Shown here: positions 1-7,456 of the stretch, piece by piece | How positions within the stretch are numbered: position 1 is the first letter of the stretch | Layout: every line of letters starts with the position of its first letter | Source: an uncultured Flavobacteriales bacterium | GTDB lineage: Bacteria > Bacteroidota > Bacteroidia > Flavobacteriales > Vicingaceae | Assembly: GCA_913052515.1 (NCBI GenBank) | Contig: CAJXFJ010000051.1 | Coordinates: forward strand, 1 to 8,548 | DNA: 8,548 nt | Direction of reading: 5' to 3' | The notes under the pieces: model-generated | Told to the model about the DNA's origin: nothing | Database searches by the model: none | Seen by the model: only the letters and a program-made list of their open reading frames with translations | Made by a program: the position numbers and the translations under genes

Positions 1-661
1 GATTATCTTCTTTCGCTAGATAAACCTGCCCACAATTGTACTTTTCGATATACGAAACGACTCTTTCAATAAATTTATCAGGAAGGGGAAAGGATGAAGC
101 TTGTTGTTTGAAAGAATCTTTTACGGCATCTTCTAATAGCAAGTAGTCAAATTTATTTTGTATGCTAATGGTCTTTTCAGCCTTGCGTATCTGACGCCTA
201 ATGTTTTCTCTTAAGTTACTCCAAAGTTCTTCTTCTGATTGTTGAAGACTAAGTAGAAAAGTATATTTCCTTTTTTCTTCAAAGCCACACCATTGAAATG
301 CCAAACCATTTGTAAAATCGATTGGAAAACTCAAGTCTAACTCAGCAAAGGTGGGCAGTTGCTCAATAAGTTCCTTATGAATTTTATGCTCAAAACTAAT
401 TTTTGAAGCCTCTTTTTGACCTTCTGGGTAAACTAAAAAAGGACCAGCATAGGGTGTTAAATGAGCTTGAGCAATCATTTTCCATGGACCTTTTTTTCGA
501 ATGAAGTAAGGCCAAACAGCTTTAATTTCTTCTTTATTGGCTACCACAGCCACGTCCCAATGCTCTTCAACTACCTCGTTCCACCAGTTGTAGTGCATGC
601 TAAAACTAAGTCGCTTGCTGTGTTTCTCTGAAAATTTTTTGAAAAGTGCTTTATTGTTCAA
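1..661 (-). CDS. FemAB/GNAT-like acyltransferase, C-terminus beyond the left edge
   Basis: The minus strand stays open from the TAG at 670-668 to base 1, about 220 codons, and the translation reads as a real protein. Early aromatic residues (HYNWWNEVV, then HWDVAVV) lead to AVWPYFIRKKGPWK and LTPYAGPF. Later comes NIRRQIRKAEK, the basic helix typical of FemAB-like and Acetyltransf_6 (GNAT-fold) proteins. Members transfer acyl or aminoacyl groups, some to peptidoglycan precursors. The substrate here cannot be read from sequence. The start is uncertain: TTG at 661-659 keeps an N-terminal stretch (KKFSEKHSKRLSFS) that looks like protein, while the first ATG is at 598-596. A weak TAnnTTTG-like box (AATCTTTG, 690-683 on this strand) would suit the TTG start. 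The gene is divergent from the DUF4293 gene and is incomplete because the window ends. Confidence 0.8.
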   Translation of the reverse strand, partial: MNNKALFKKFSEKHSKRLSFSMHYNWWNEVVEEHWDVAVVANKEEIKAVWPYFIRKKGPWKMIAQAHLTPYAGPFLVYPEGQKEASKISFEHKIHKELIEQLPTFAELDLSFPIDFTNGLAFQWCGFEEKRKYTFLLSLQQSEEELWSNLRENIRRQIRKAEKTISIQNKFDYLLLEDAVKDSFKQQASSFPLPDKFIERVVSYIEKYNCGQVYLAKEDN

Positions 662-775
662 GGTCTGCTAAACGATTTAAAACAAAGATTGTGATATTTT
701 CTGAACATTTTATCTTCTTTGAATAAAGACTTATCCCTTAAATTCTTCTTTTCTTTGCAAAAAGATTTTCGATTT

Positions 776-1240
776 ATGTGGCAAAGAATTCAATCCCTAT
801 ATTTAGGTTTAGCAATAATCCTTAATTTATTAATCCATGTTTTCTCCATTGCAAGTATAGAAGCAAGTGGTCAGCAGTTTGATTTTACACTTTGGGGATT
901 ACTCTCAACAGAAACTTCAGAAATCTTATACTCTTCTTATCCATTACTTGGCTTAAATCTGATTTCTGTTTTATTGAGTTTGGTAATCATTTTTATGTTT
1001 AAGAAAAGACAATTACAAATTAAATTATCTCAATTGAATTTATTCATTCAAATGGGTTTTGTAGCAGCTTTGTTTTTCTTAGTTGATGCTGCTATTGAAA
1101 GCCTAAATTTATCGGATGCCATAGTGAATTATGAATTGGGGGCTTTTGTCAGTCTTGTACCTTTGCTATTTATTTATTTGGCTATTCGATCAATCAAGAA
1201 AGATGAAGCTCTAGTGCGAGCTGCTGACCGTATTCGTTAA
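776..1240 (+). CDS. DUF4293 family integral membrane protein
   Basis: The product is 154 residues, with four hydrophobic segments near residues 5-25, 40-60, 75-95 and 115-135, so it is an inner-membrane protein. Two ends identify DUF4293, a family I know mainly from Bacteroidota: the N-terminus MWQRIQSLYLGLAIIL and the C-terminus IKKDEALVRAADRIR. Both match the usual family termini closely. Function is unknown. I start it at the ATG at 776, not the in-frame TTG at 719. The TTG adds 19 residues rich in Phe and Lys ahead of the conserved MWQRIQ start, and the ATG form has the expected family length. The gene ends tail to tail with the metallophosphoesterase gene, and the two stops overlap in TTAA. 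Confidence 0.88.
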   Translation: MWQRIQSLYLGLAIILNLLIHVFSIASIEASGQQFDFTLWGLLSTETSEILYSSYPLLGLNLISVLLSLVIIFMFKKRQLQIKLSQLNLFIQMGFVAALFFLVDAAIESLNLSDAIVNYELGAFVSLVPLLFIYLAIRSIKKDEALVRAADRIR

Positions 1241-1734
1241 ACCCTTTTTTCGAGCTCAATTACTTCTAGATTTTTAACCAAACCTTGCTCAAGTTCAAAG
1301 CGCATTAGGGTTAAAACTTTATGAAAGCCATGTTTGCCGGCAGCACCAGGATTTAAGTGCAATAAACCTAATTTTTTATCGGGTATTGCCTTCAAAATAT
1401 GAGAATGTCCACAGATAAAAAGCTGTGGTGGATTTTGAAGAATCTCCGGAATTACTCGTCTGTCGTATCGATTTGGATAACCGCCAATATGGGTAATCCA
1501 AACATCTACTCCTTCTAGATTAAAGCGTAGATCTTTTGGAAATTGTTTTCTAATTTCAGCTCCATCTATATTGCCATAAACGGCTCTGAGTGGTTTAAAT
1601 GTAGCTAGCTTATCCGTTAAACTTATGTTGCCAATGTCACCGGCATGCCATATCTCATCACAATCTTTAAAATGATGTTCCACCCGAGGATGTAAAAAGC
1701 CATGTGTATCTGAAATTAGCCCCACTTTTGTCAT
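1237..1734 (-). CDS. YfcE/MJ0936-type metallophosphoesterase
   Basis: A 165-residue protein of the calcineurin-like phosphoesterase superfamily, in the small single-domain YfcE/MJ0936 group. Members bind two metal ions and hydrolyse phosphodiesters. The physiological substrate is usually unknown, and that holds here. All metal-binding motifs are present in order: SDTH (D9, H11), GDIGN (D33), GNID (N55), THIGG (H82), GHSH (H110, H112). The conserved NPGAAG loop (128-133) follows, corresponding to the usual NPGS. No signal peptide is seen, so the protein is cytoplasmic. The length is normal for the group. Its ATG at 1734 faces aroB across a 60-base divergent gap, and its stop overlaps that of the DUF4293 gene by four bases. 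No good TAnnTTTG element was found on its own strand in the gap. Confidence 0.9.
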   Translation of the reverse strand: MTKVGLISDTHGFLHPRVEHHFKDCDEIWHAGDIGNISLTDKLATFKPLRAVYGNIDGAEIRKQFPKDLRFNLEGVDVWITHIGGYPNRYDRRVIPEILQNPPQLFICGHSHILKAIPDKKLGLLHLNPGAAGKHGFHKVLTLMRFELEQGLVKNLEVIELEKRV

Positions 1735-1779
1735 TCGGCTAAATTAGCTAATGCCTGTATATTTAATACGCTTGTTTAG

Positions 1780-1787
1780 TAGTTTTG
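1780..1787 (+). promoter_or_regulatory. Candidate -7 element of the aroB-aroA promoter
   Basis: TAGTTTTG is a full match to the Bacteroidota -7 consensus TAnnTTTG and lies seven bases before the aroB ATG at 1795. The usual spacing would put the transcription start at or next to the start codon, giving a leaderless or nearly leaderless mRNA. The -33 region is weak: only CTG at 1755-1757 sits at a tolerable spacing (22 bases), against the expected TTG. Such an 8-base match can occur by chance in AT-rich DNA. Confidence 0.4.
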
Positions 1788-1794
1788 AAATTAT

Positions 1795-2841
1795 ATGAAT
1801 CAAACAAATTCCATCATTTTCGCAGATAGTCAATTTGAAAAATTGGTGCAAATCTTGAAAACCGAGTCTTTTTCAAAAGTTTGTGTTTTGGTAGATTCAA
1901 ATACTTCTATTTATTGTTTACCTATTTTACAAAAGCAGCTTTTAAATGCTAAAATCGAAATTGTAAAATTGGAAATGATAGCAGGAGAAGAAAACAAGCA
2001 AATTGAGAGTTGTATTCAACTGTGGACTCAATTGAGTGAATTGGAAATTGATCGAAATGCGGTTTTGCTAAATTTAGGTGGAGGAGTAGTAACTGATTTA
2101 GGAGCTTTTGTTGCAGCAACCTATAAAAGAGGGATTCATTTTATGAATATACCAACAAGCTTGCTAGCTATGGTAGATGCAGCAATTGGAGGCAAGTGCG
2201 GAATTGATTTTGATTCTTTTAAAAATCAAATTGGCTTGTTTCAAAATGCCGATTACACCTTTGTTTATCCTGAATTTTTGAACTCATTGCCTGAGATCGA
2301 GTGGAATAGCGGTAAAGCAGAATTGATAAAGCATGCTTTAATTCATGATATTGATCTTTGGAATGAGTTAAGGAAATTAGAATTTAATAAGCATGCTGCT
2401 TGGCTTCCTTTTATAGAAAGAGGAATGAAGATAAAGCATGAAATTGTTTTGAATGACTTTAAAGAATCGGGCGAAAGGAAAAAGCTCAATTTTGGTCACA
2501 CCATTGGTCATGCCATTGAATCTTATTGTTTGATTAAAGGAGAACCTATTCCTCATGGATTTGCAATTGCTGCAGGAATGTTGATTGAGAGTTTTATTTC
2601 CTTAAAGAAAGATTTGATTAGTATAGAGCAATTTTATGAAGTAGAAAGATTCTTATGGAACAACTATCCAAAACTGAATTTTAAGTCAACAGAAATACAA
2701 CAACTAGTTAAGCAGGATAAGAAAAATTTTAAAGGCCAATTTCAATTCTCATTGTTAAAGGAAATTGGTGATTGTGTGATTAATCAAGATGTAGAAATTG
2801 ATTTAATTGTAGAGTCGTTAAATTATTATCAATCAAAATGA
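1795..2841 (+). CDS. aroB: 3-dehydroquinate synthase
   Basis: AroB (348 residues, normal length) is the second enzyme of the shikimate pathway. It converts DAHP to 3-dehydroquinate in the cytoplasm using NAD and a divalent metal. Visible motifs are the NAD-binding GGGVVTD (95-101), the segment IPTSLLAMVDAAIGGK (119-134), NQIGLF (144-149), SGKAELIKH (172-180) and FGHTIGHAIE (233-242). By family alignment the metal ligands are E176, H235 and H254 (in PHGFAIAAGM). Small departures from the commonest form include DLGAF for DLGGF and PTS for PTT. SGKAE with KH, where many AroB proteins have SGYAE with KY, is a form I associate with Bacteroidota. The only plausible ATG is at 1795, since the next Met is residue 61. 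The last four bases overlap aroA, suggesting translational coupling. Confidence 0.95.
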   Translation: MNQTNSIIFADSQFEKLVQILKTESFSKVCVLVDSNTSIYCLPILQKQLLNAKIEIVKLEMIAGEENKQIESCIQLWTQLSELEIDRNAVLLNLGGGVVTDLGAFVAATYKRGIHFMNIPTSLLAMVDAAIGGKCGIDFDSFKNQIGLFQNADYTFVYPEFLNSLPEIEWNSGKAELIKHALIHDIDLWNELRKLEFNKHAAWLPFIERGMKIKHEIVLNDFKESGERKKLNFGHTIGHAIESYCLIKGEPIPHGFAIAAGMLIESFISLKKDLISIEQFYEVERFLWNNYPKLNFKSTEIQQLVKQDKKNFKGQFQFSLLKEIGDCVINQDVEIDLIVESLNYYQSK

Positions 2842-4067
2842 GTTTTCATCGCTTAGAACGAATTCAAGCAAATAGTCGATTACTAATCCATCTCCCTGCT
2901 TCAAAAAGTATTTCGAACCGACTACTCATTATTCAAGCGTTATCCAATTTTCAATTTGAGATAGAAAACCTGTCAAAAGCAAAGGATACGTCCATTCTTC
3001 AAGAAGCACTATTATCAAGAAAGAAAGGTATAGATGTTGGGATGGCTGGAACTGCTTATCGATTCTTAACCGCTTTTTTGGCAATTAAACCTTCAAATAT
3101 TGTAAAGCTATCTGGTGCAGATCGAATGCATGAGAGACCAATTGGAATCTTAGTTGAGGCACTAAAGGAATTAGGTGCAGAAATAGACTATTTAGAAAAA
3201 AAATATTATCCACCATTAGTAATCAAAGGAAGGAATTTAGTAGAAAAGGAATTGCAAATAGATGCTTCTGTAAGCAGTCAATTTGTGTCTGCATTATTGT
3301 TAATAGCGCCTTATATAAAAGGTGGATTGACTTTGAAATTAACGGAAGGGGAGAGTTCTAAACCTTATGTAGAAATGACTCGTTCTTTAATGAATGCCTG
3401 CGGAGTTAAAAGTGAGAGAATTAGGAATTATCTCATGGTGGAAGAAGGAACCTATACAATCAAGAAATCCATTCGAGTGGAAGCTGATTGGTCTTCTGCA
3501 GCTTTTTTTTATCAGGTTTTGCTTTTTAATGATCAAATAAATGAAATTCAATTTGAAGCATTGAGTTTAGCTTCCATTCAAGGAGATCAAGCTTTAGCTG
3601 AATTGGCTTCTATTTTTGGGGTGGAAACCATTGAAGAAAATGGTAATGTGATTATTCGAAAGTGTGGAGAAAGGAAAGAAATAACTCAATTAAACTTAAT
3701 AGATTGTCCAGACTTAGCTCCAAGTCTAATTGTAATCGCTGCACTCAATTGTAATGAGCTAATAATAGATGGTATAAAAACACTAAGGATAAAAGAATGT
3801 AATCGAATTAAAGCTCTATCTAACGAATTGCAAAAAATAGGTGCTCAGTTAATTGAGGTGACGAATGATCAAATTATGATTAAGAAAACGGATGGTTTGC
3901 CCGATAAAGTTGAATTTAACACTTACAATGACCATCGAATGGCCATGTGTCTTGCGCCACTTGCTTTTTTAATAAATGAGGTTAAAATTGAAAATATAAA
4001 AGTGGTAAAAAAGAGTTTCCCAAATTATTGGTTAGAATTGGAAAAGTGTGGAATAAAGGCTAGCTAA
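2838..4067 (+). CDS. aroA: 3-phosphoshikimate 1-carboxyvinyltransferase (EPSP synthase)
   Basis: AroA (409 residues) joins PEP to shikimate 3-phosphate to form EPSP, the sixth shikimate-pathway step. Motifs in order are PASKSISNR (20-28; K23, R28), GMAGTAYRFL (68-77), DRMHERP (95-101; R100, equivalent to E. coli R124), SSQ (146-148), SKPY (174-177), DCPDLAP (289-295; D292, matching the catalytic Asp D313), RIKECNR (317-323; K319, E320, R323), NDHRMAM (364-370) and KSFPNY near the end (K392, equivalent to K411). Catalytic and ligand residues are largely kept. Two positions differ from the textbook form: GMAG replaces GNAG, and KECNR replaces KE(S/T)DR. The length is slightly below the roughly 427 of E. 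coli, as I would expect in this phylum. The start ATG overlaps the aroB stop (ATGA), so the two genes form one operon. Confidence 0.95.
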   Translation: MSFHRLERIQANSRLLIHLPASKSISNRLLIIQALSNFQFEIENLSKAKDTSILQEALLSRKKGIDVGMAGTAYRFLTAFLAIKPSNIVKLSGADRMHERPIGILVEALKELGAEIDYLEKKYYPPLVIKGRNLVEKELQIDASVSSQFVSALLLIAPYIKGGLTLKLTEGESSKPYVEMTRSLMNACGVKSERIRNYLMVEEGTYTIKKSIRVEADWSSAAFFYQVLLFNDQINEIQFEALSLASIQGDQALAELASIFGVETIEENGNVIIRKCGERKEITQLNLIDCPDLAPSLIVIAALNCNELIIDGIKTLRIKECNRIKALSNELQKIGAQLIEVTNDQIMIKKTDGLPDKVEFNTYNDHRMAMCLAPLAFLINEVKIENIKVVKKSFPNYWLELEKCGIKAS

Positions 4068-4431
4068 TCTTTCTTTTTTGCTTTTGTCGATATTTTTTAT
4101 TCATAATCAAGCTGTAAACTTGACGAATTGTGGCAAAAAGATAAGCCAAAGCTAACCCAATCCATATGATGGTTAGAATTAAGTAATCTAAACCGGAGTA
4201 ATTGTAAAAAACAACGGCCGCAACATGAGCATTAAAAAAGTTTAGAAAAACGGTAATTGATGCTACTCGACGTGGAGCTTGCTGAAAAGCAATTAGATTT
4301 AGTAAACCAGTAAATATCATTACCGAACCAAAGAACATATCATTCCTAATGAAAAATTCAAATGCGAAGCCGATAAATGCTACCATATTGAATAAATAGA
4401 GTGATTTGTGTGTTCTGTATCTTTTTCTCAT
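4060..4431 (-). CDS. Small integral membrane protein of unknown function
   Basis: I do not recognise this 123-residue protein. It starts with a basic stretch (MRKRYRTHKSLY) and has about four hydrophobic segments near residues 12-26, 31-50, 57-78 and 80-103. It ends in a strongly basic tail (KKYRQKQKRKIS). That pattern suggests a small polytopic inner-membrane protein with a cytoplasmic C-terminus. No catalytic motif is visible. It starts five bases after the stop of the upstream helix-hairpin-helix barrel gene, so it is probably the last gene of that operon. Its stop lies inside the 3' end of the convergent aroA, an eight-base overlap. The tight spacing and clean hydrophobic pattern support a real gene. 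A link to its envelope neighbours is only inferred. Confidence 0.72.
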   Translation of the reverse strand: MRKRYRTHKSLYLFNMVAFIGFAFEFFIRNDMFFGSVMIFTGLLNLIAFQQAPRRVASITVFLNFFNAHVAAVVFYNYSGLDYLILTIIWIGLALAYLFATIRQVYSLIMNKKYRQKQKRKIS

Positions 4432-4436
4432 CAGGG

Positions 4437-6524
4437 TTAAAATTTCAAGCGAAGTTGTGCTTTAATTTCAGAGCGGGTATTTCCTTGAATTTCATCTTTA
4501 CCACTTCCAATAGATGTTCGATCTGTGTAATAGGTTTGAGCATATCTGAGCCACAAATCAACTCCTCTACGAATGTGATACTTGGTTGTAACGTAAAATC
4601 GTGTGCCTCTTCCATTGTAAGCCGGTATTGAAAATGCGTACAAAACATCGCTTTCATAAGCATAGATTCTACTGTTGTATGAATCAGTTTCAAATATAGC
4701 GTATCGAACCGAAAAAGAGAGTGGAAAGCTTAATTGTTTGTAATTTATATCTTGGTAGATTACAAACCCACTTTCGTCTACATTTTTTCCTAATTGGTAG
4801 TTACTTAGCTCAACTCTACTTTTAATTTGAATGCTTTCAGTTATCTGAAAAGCGAAGTGTAATCGGTAATTATTCAATGTTTCATCAACAACTTGGTCAA
4901 TTCCTTCCGAATCGATTTGTTCATTTTTCCCTTTTTGTCGTTCCCTAAATCTAAAATAGGCTTGCATTCGTCGATTGGGTTTGTAAGTAAGTTGAGTGGT
5001 AATTCGATGTCCATGTGATGGAGCATCTGTTTGAAATCTCAACCAATCAAAAGCAAATCGGTCAGCAAAGGCAGATAAAGTAAAGTTTTTACTAAGTCGA
5101 GAATTTAGTCCAATAAAAAAGCCTTCTTCATTGGTATTGTTAGAGGATTCTCCAATGGCATTGCTTTGAATGGGTTTAAAATCTTTTTCAAATTTTCGAT
5201 GTTGAATGGCTACAGAAAGTCGTGGGTCCATTACGATTAAAGCTCCATTTGTATAGGCAATACCTCCATCAATACTTTTTGAAATTTCACCAAAAAAGTT
5301 GATGTTTTTATAGAGGTAATTATAGTCAATCCCAATATTGGTATTTTCATTATCTAGTTGACTAAACTGATTGTAGGTTTGTATTCGCGGTTGAAAGTCA
5401 GCATCAATTTCATTGTGAACGGCCGTAATCCCAATATTGATATTTCGTTTAACATAAGCTAAATGACCACCAACAAATTGATTGGTTACTACATCTTTAT
5501 CTTCTAGTTCTCCTTTTGTTCGGTGAAAACCATCTTCTGATAAGGAAGTAATGATCAGCTGTTCATCTAAAGTATCCGCATTGTTAGTCACATTCGCATC
5601 TACTTTATTGCTTGAATAAAAGGCAGTAAATTCAATGTTGTTTGAACTCAAAGTAATGCCACCACCTCTTAGAAATAGGTCTTCTTGCACAGAGGTATAT
5701 TGTCTTAAACCTGGAGCATTCCGTTTTAGTGTAAAAATATCTGGAGAGCGGCCAAAAGCTAAACCAGACCAAAAGGTCAAACCTTGTCCGAATTGAGCTT
5801 GAAAATCTCCAAGCGCTAATTGCTTTACTTTTCCAAAACCTTGTGCAAAGAAGTGAGCTGAGTAAAAGTCAAATCCACTTTTCTGAGTGCCTTGAAAGAA
5901 TTCCTCTCCAGGATCTTTTTCGGCAGTAACTCCAAAACTCAAACGATTGGAGTAGTTAAATCGAAATCGAGAATACAAACGTGCATTGCTACCAAGGTAT
6001 CGTGCATTTTCGTTTTCTTGAAGCTCTTCTGAACTTATGTGCGAAAAGCCTTCTTGCTCTTCTAAAATGGAACTGTAGCGGATAAAAAGTTGAGAAGTCC
6101 CTTCTTCAAACATGCTCTTTAAACTAAGTCTTGGTTGATCTAAATCTCCTTTGACTTCAGTAAATGGTTGTATGAGTAAAATGCTTTCTAAATCAAAGCC
6201 TTTGATGCTTTGTAGTTCTTCAAAAGTGATTAATCGGCCATGGTCTTCAATGTGTTTTAAAAGACTATTGATTTGTATATCATTCAACAATCCAAGATCT
6301 TCTAACTCCAGTTTGCTCGCTCGGTTCAGATTAATTGGATGATCAAAGTAGAATTCTAATTGTTCAAATAAGGTTGTAAAATCTGCATCACCACCTTCAT
6401 TTACATCCAACAGAAAGTCAACCCGGTCCTCAATGATTCGACTTTTTTCGTCATCTAACTTTTGTGCCGAAGTGCTCAATCCGTTTAAAAGCAAAATTGT
6501 AACTATGAGAAGCAGCTTTTTCAT
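4437..6524 (-). CDS. Helix-hairpin-helix domain protein with C-terminal outer-membrane beta barrel
   Basis: This 695-residue protein has a cleavable signal peptide, with a basic then hydrophobic start (KKLLLIVTILLL) and likely cleavage after STSAQ near residue 21. Residues 62-122 form a helix-hairpin-helix-like region: NLNRASKLELEDLGLL, then a second unit FEELQSIKGFDLESILLI. This resembles the ComEA-type pattern in which NxA and GIG-like turns mark each repeat. From about residue 140 to the end the sequence alternates polar and hydrophobic strands with many aromatic residues and ends in LRLKF. A C-terminal Phe is the usual signature of outer-membrane barrels. Bacteroidota commonly carry such proteins, annotated only as helix-hairpin-helix domain-containing; their function is not known to me. 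The barrel is inferred from strand pattern. The gene follows the PorV/FadL-like gene by eight bases and precedes the small membrane protein by five. Confidence 0.85.
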   Translation of the reverse strand: MKKLLLIVTILLLNGLSTSAQKLDDEKSRIIEDRVDFLLDVNEGGDADFTTLFEQLEFYFDHPINLNRASKLELEDLGLLNDIQINSLLKHIEDHGRLITFEELQSIKGFDLESILLIQPFTEVKGDLDQPRLSLKSMFEEGTSQLFIRYSSILEEQEGFSHISSEELQENENARYLGSNARLYSRFRFNYSNRLSFGVTAEKDPGEEFFQGTQKSGFDFYSAHFFAQGFGKVKQLALGDFQAQFGQGLTFWSGLAFGRSPDIFTLKRNAPGLRQYTSVQEDLFLRGGGITLSSNNIEFTAFYSSNKVDANVTNNADTLDEQLIITSLSEDGFHRTKGELEDKDVVTNQFVGGHLAYVKRNINIGITAVHNEIDADFQPRIQTYNQFSQLDNENTNIGIDYNYLYKNINFFGEISKSIDGGIAYTNGALIVMDPRLSVAIQHRKFEKDFKPIQSNAIGESSNNTNEEGFFIGLNSRLSKNFTLSAFADRFAFDWLRFQTDAPSHGHRITTQLTYKPNRRMQAYFRFRERQKGKNEQIDSEGIDQVVDETLNNYRLHFAFQITESIQIKSRVELSNYQLGKNVDESGFVIYQDINYKQLSFPLSFSVRYAIFETDSYNSRIYAYESDVLYAFSIPAYNGRGTRFYVTTKYHIRRGVDLWLRYAQTYYTDRTSIGSGKDEIQGNTRSEIKAQLRLKF

Positions 6525-6532
6525 GCTAGATA

Positions 6533-7357
6533 TTAATCTGCTTTAGGTTGATAAGAAAGTGAGATTTGAGGAGTAAAACCAATTGTGGAGTGAAAACCTG
6601 AAGCAAAGTCAAGCTGAAAGTCTTTCAAATTTAAACCAAAACCGAGTGTACTTAAACTAGGGTTTGTAGCATAACCTAACCTAAAATGTAAAATATCTAA
6701 GGCTTGATAATCGATGCCCACTTTAGCAATGGCATCATAATCAATATCTTTTACTACTTCAGAAAGTAAATTCACTTTTTTTGAAATGGAATAACCGACT
6801 CCTAATTTTAGAAGAGTAGGGTAGCGTTCGTCTTGAAAACTTGAAAGTTTTGCTTGGTTAGGGTTAACTACTACTGCAGCTAGGTTAATATCTTCATTTA
6901 GTTTGGCAAATAAGCCGATAGTTCCACTTAGTGCACTATTGGTTCCATAACCTTCACCTATTTGTGTTGAGAGGTAGTTTAATTGAACACCCAAGGCAAA
7001 AGTCTCGCTTAAGCGTTGACCATAGGAAATCCCCAGTTTATTTTCATTGTACAAGCTATAACCGTATTGACCGATGCTTAGTCCAAAGGCACCTAAATTG
7101 GTAGGATAAGCAAAAACAGCTGTTCTATATGATAAGTTGTTAAGTAAAAAAGGACTTTCGTATGAAATTCCACCTCCCCATTGTTTTTGAAAACCTAGTG
7201 CAGCCGGATTGTTTTCTGCGCTCCAAAAATCTTGATGCAGAATAGAAATATTACCCAAAGCATTAGACTTGGCTCCAGTTGAAACATCATCTCTTCCTGC
7301 CCAAGACTGAAAACTAATGCATGTTATAAAAGCAAATAGTAGAATTCTCATAGCCAT
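6533..7357 (-). CDS. PorV/FadL-like outer-membrane protein
   Basis: The 274-residue product begins with a signal peptide (MRILLFAFITCISFQSWA, cleavage after SWA near residue 20). The mature N-terminus has ALGNISILHQDFWSAENNPAALG. This matches the ALG-then-NPAGL pattern of the PorV/FadL group of Bacteroidota outer-membrane barrels. The rest alternates short strands rich in Gly, Tyr and Leu. The protein is shorter than the type IX secretion component PorV, so I do not assign that name. It may instead be one of the many uncharacterised PorV-like proteins. Two nearby starts are possible, ATG at 7357 and ATG at 7351; the second gives a cleaner signal peptide. It is the first gene of a three-gene cluster. 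A TACTTTG sequence at 7377-7371 resembles the -7 element but is one base short in the spacer. Confidence 0.82.
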   Translation of the reverse strand: MAMRILLFAFITCISFQSWAGRDDVSTGAKSNALGNISILHQDFWSAENNPAALGFQKQWGGGISYESPFLLNNLSYRTAVFAYPTNLGAFGLSIGQYGYSLYNENKLGISYGQRLSETFALGVQLNYLSTQIGEGYGTNSALSGTIGLFAKLNEDINLAAVVVNPNQAKLSSFQDERYPTLLKLGVGYSISKKVNLLSEVVKDIDYDAIAKVGIDYQALDILHFRLGYATNPSLSTLGFGLNLKDFQLDFASGFHSTIGFTPQISLSYQPKAD

Positions 7358-7444
7358 GAAATAATTCGTGCAAAGTACAAATCTTTTATCTCATCTTTTA
7401 TTTACTTAGATTAAACTACAGTTAAACTTCCTTTCTTATTCTTC

Positions 7445-7452
7445 TATATTTG
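7445..7452 (+). promoter_or_regulatory. Candidate -7 element of the acyltransferase promoter
   Basis: TATATTTG matches the Bacteroidota -7 consensus TAnnTTTG at every fixed position. It ends four bases before the ATG at 7457, so transcription would start at or inside the start codon. A poor -33 candidate, TTA at 7422-7424, lies 20 bases upstream where TTG is expected. The arrangement resembles that in front of aroB. Confidence 0.4.
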
Positions 7453-7456
7453 TTGC

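Noticed and set aside
683..690. AATCTTTG on the minus strand as a firm promoter for the left-edge gene
   Set aside because: It misses the first T of TAnnTTTG and has no convincing -33 element, so it is mentioned only as weak support for the TTG start.
719..775. N-terminal extension of the DUF4293 gene from the TTG at 719
   Set aside because: The extra 19 residues are low-complexity Phe/Lys, and the family starts with a Met-x-Gln-Arg-Ile-Gln segment, which the ATG at 776 gives exactly.
2328..2339. Palindrome AAAGCATGCTTT as an operator
   Set aside because: It lies inside aroB over the conserved Lys-His-Ala codons near the metal ligand, so the codons explain it.
4067..4090. T-rich stretch after aroA as a terminator
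   Set aside because: No stem precedes the T runs, and they encode the Lys/Arg-rich tail of the convergent membrane protein.
4401..4631. Plus-strand frame of 76 codons
   Set aside because: It lies opposite the ends of the small membrane protein and barrel genes, is rich in Cys and Ser, and has no recognisable motif, so it is a shadow frame.
4445..4693. Minus-strand frame of 82 codons
   Set aside because: It is another frame of the same strand inside the barrel gene, whose own frame ends in a typical barrel C-terminus.
6151..6342. Plus-strand frame of 63 codons
   Set aside because: It is antisense to the helix-hairpin-helix region and has no sign of independent coding.
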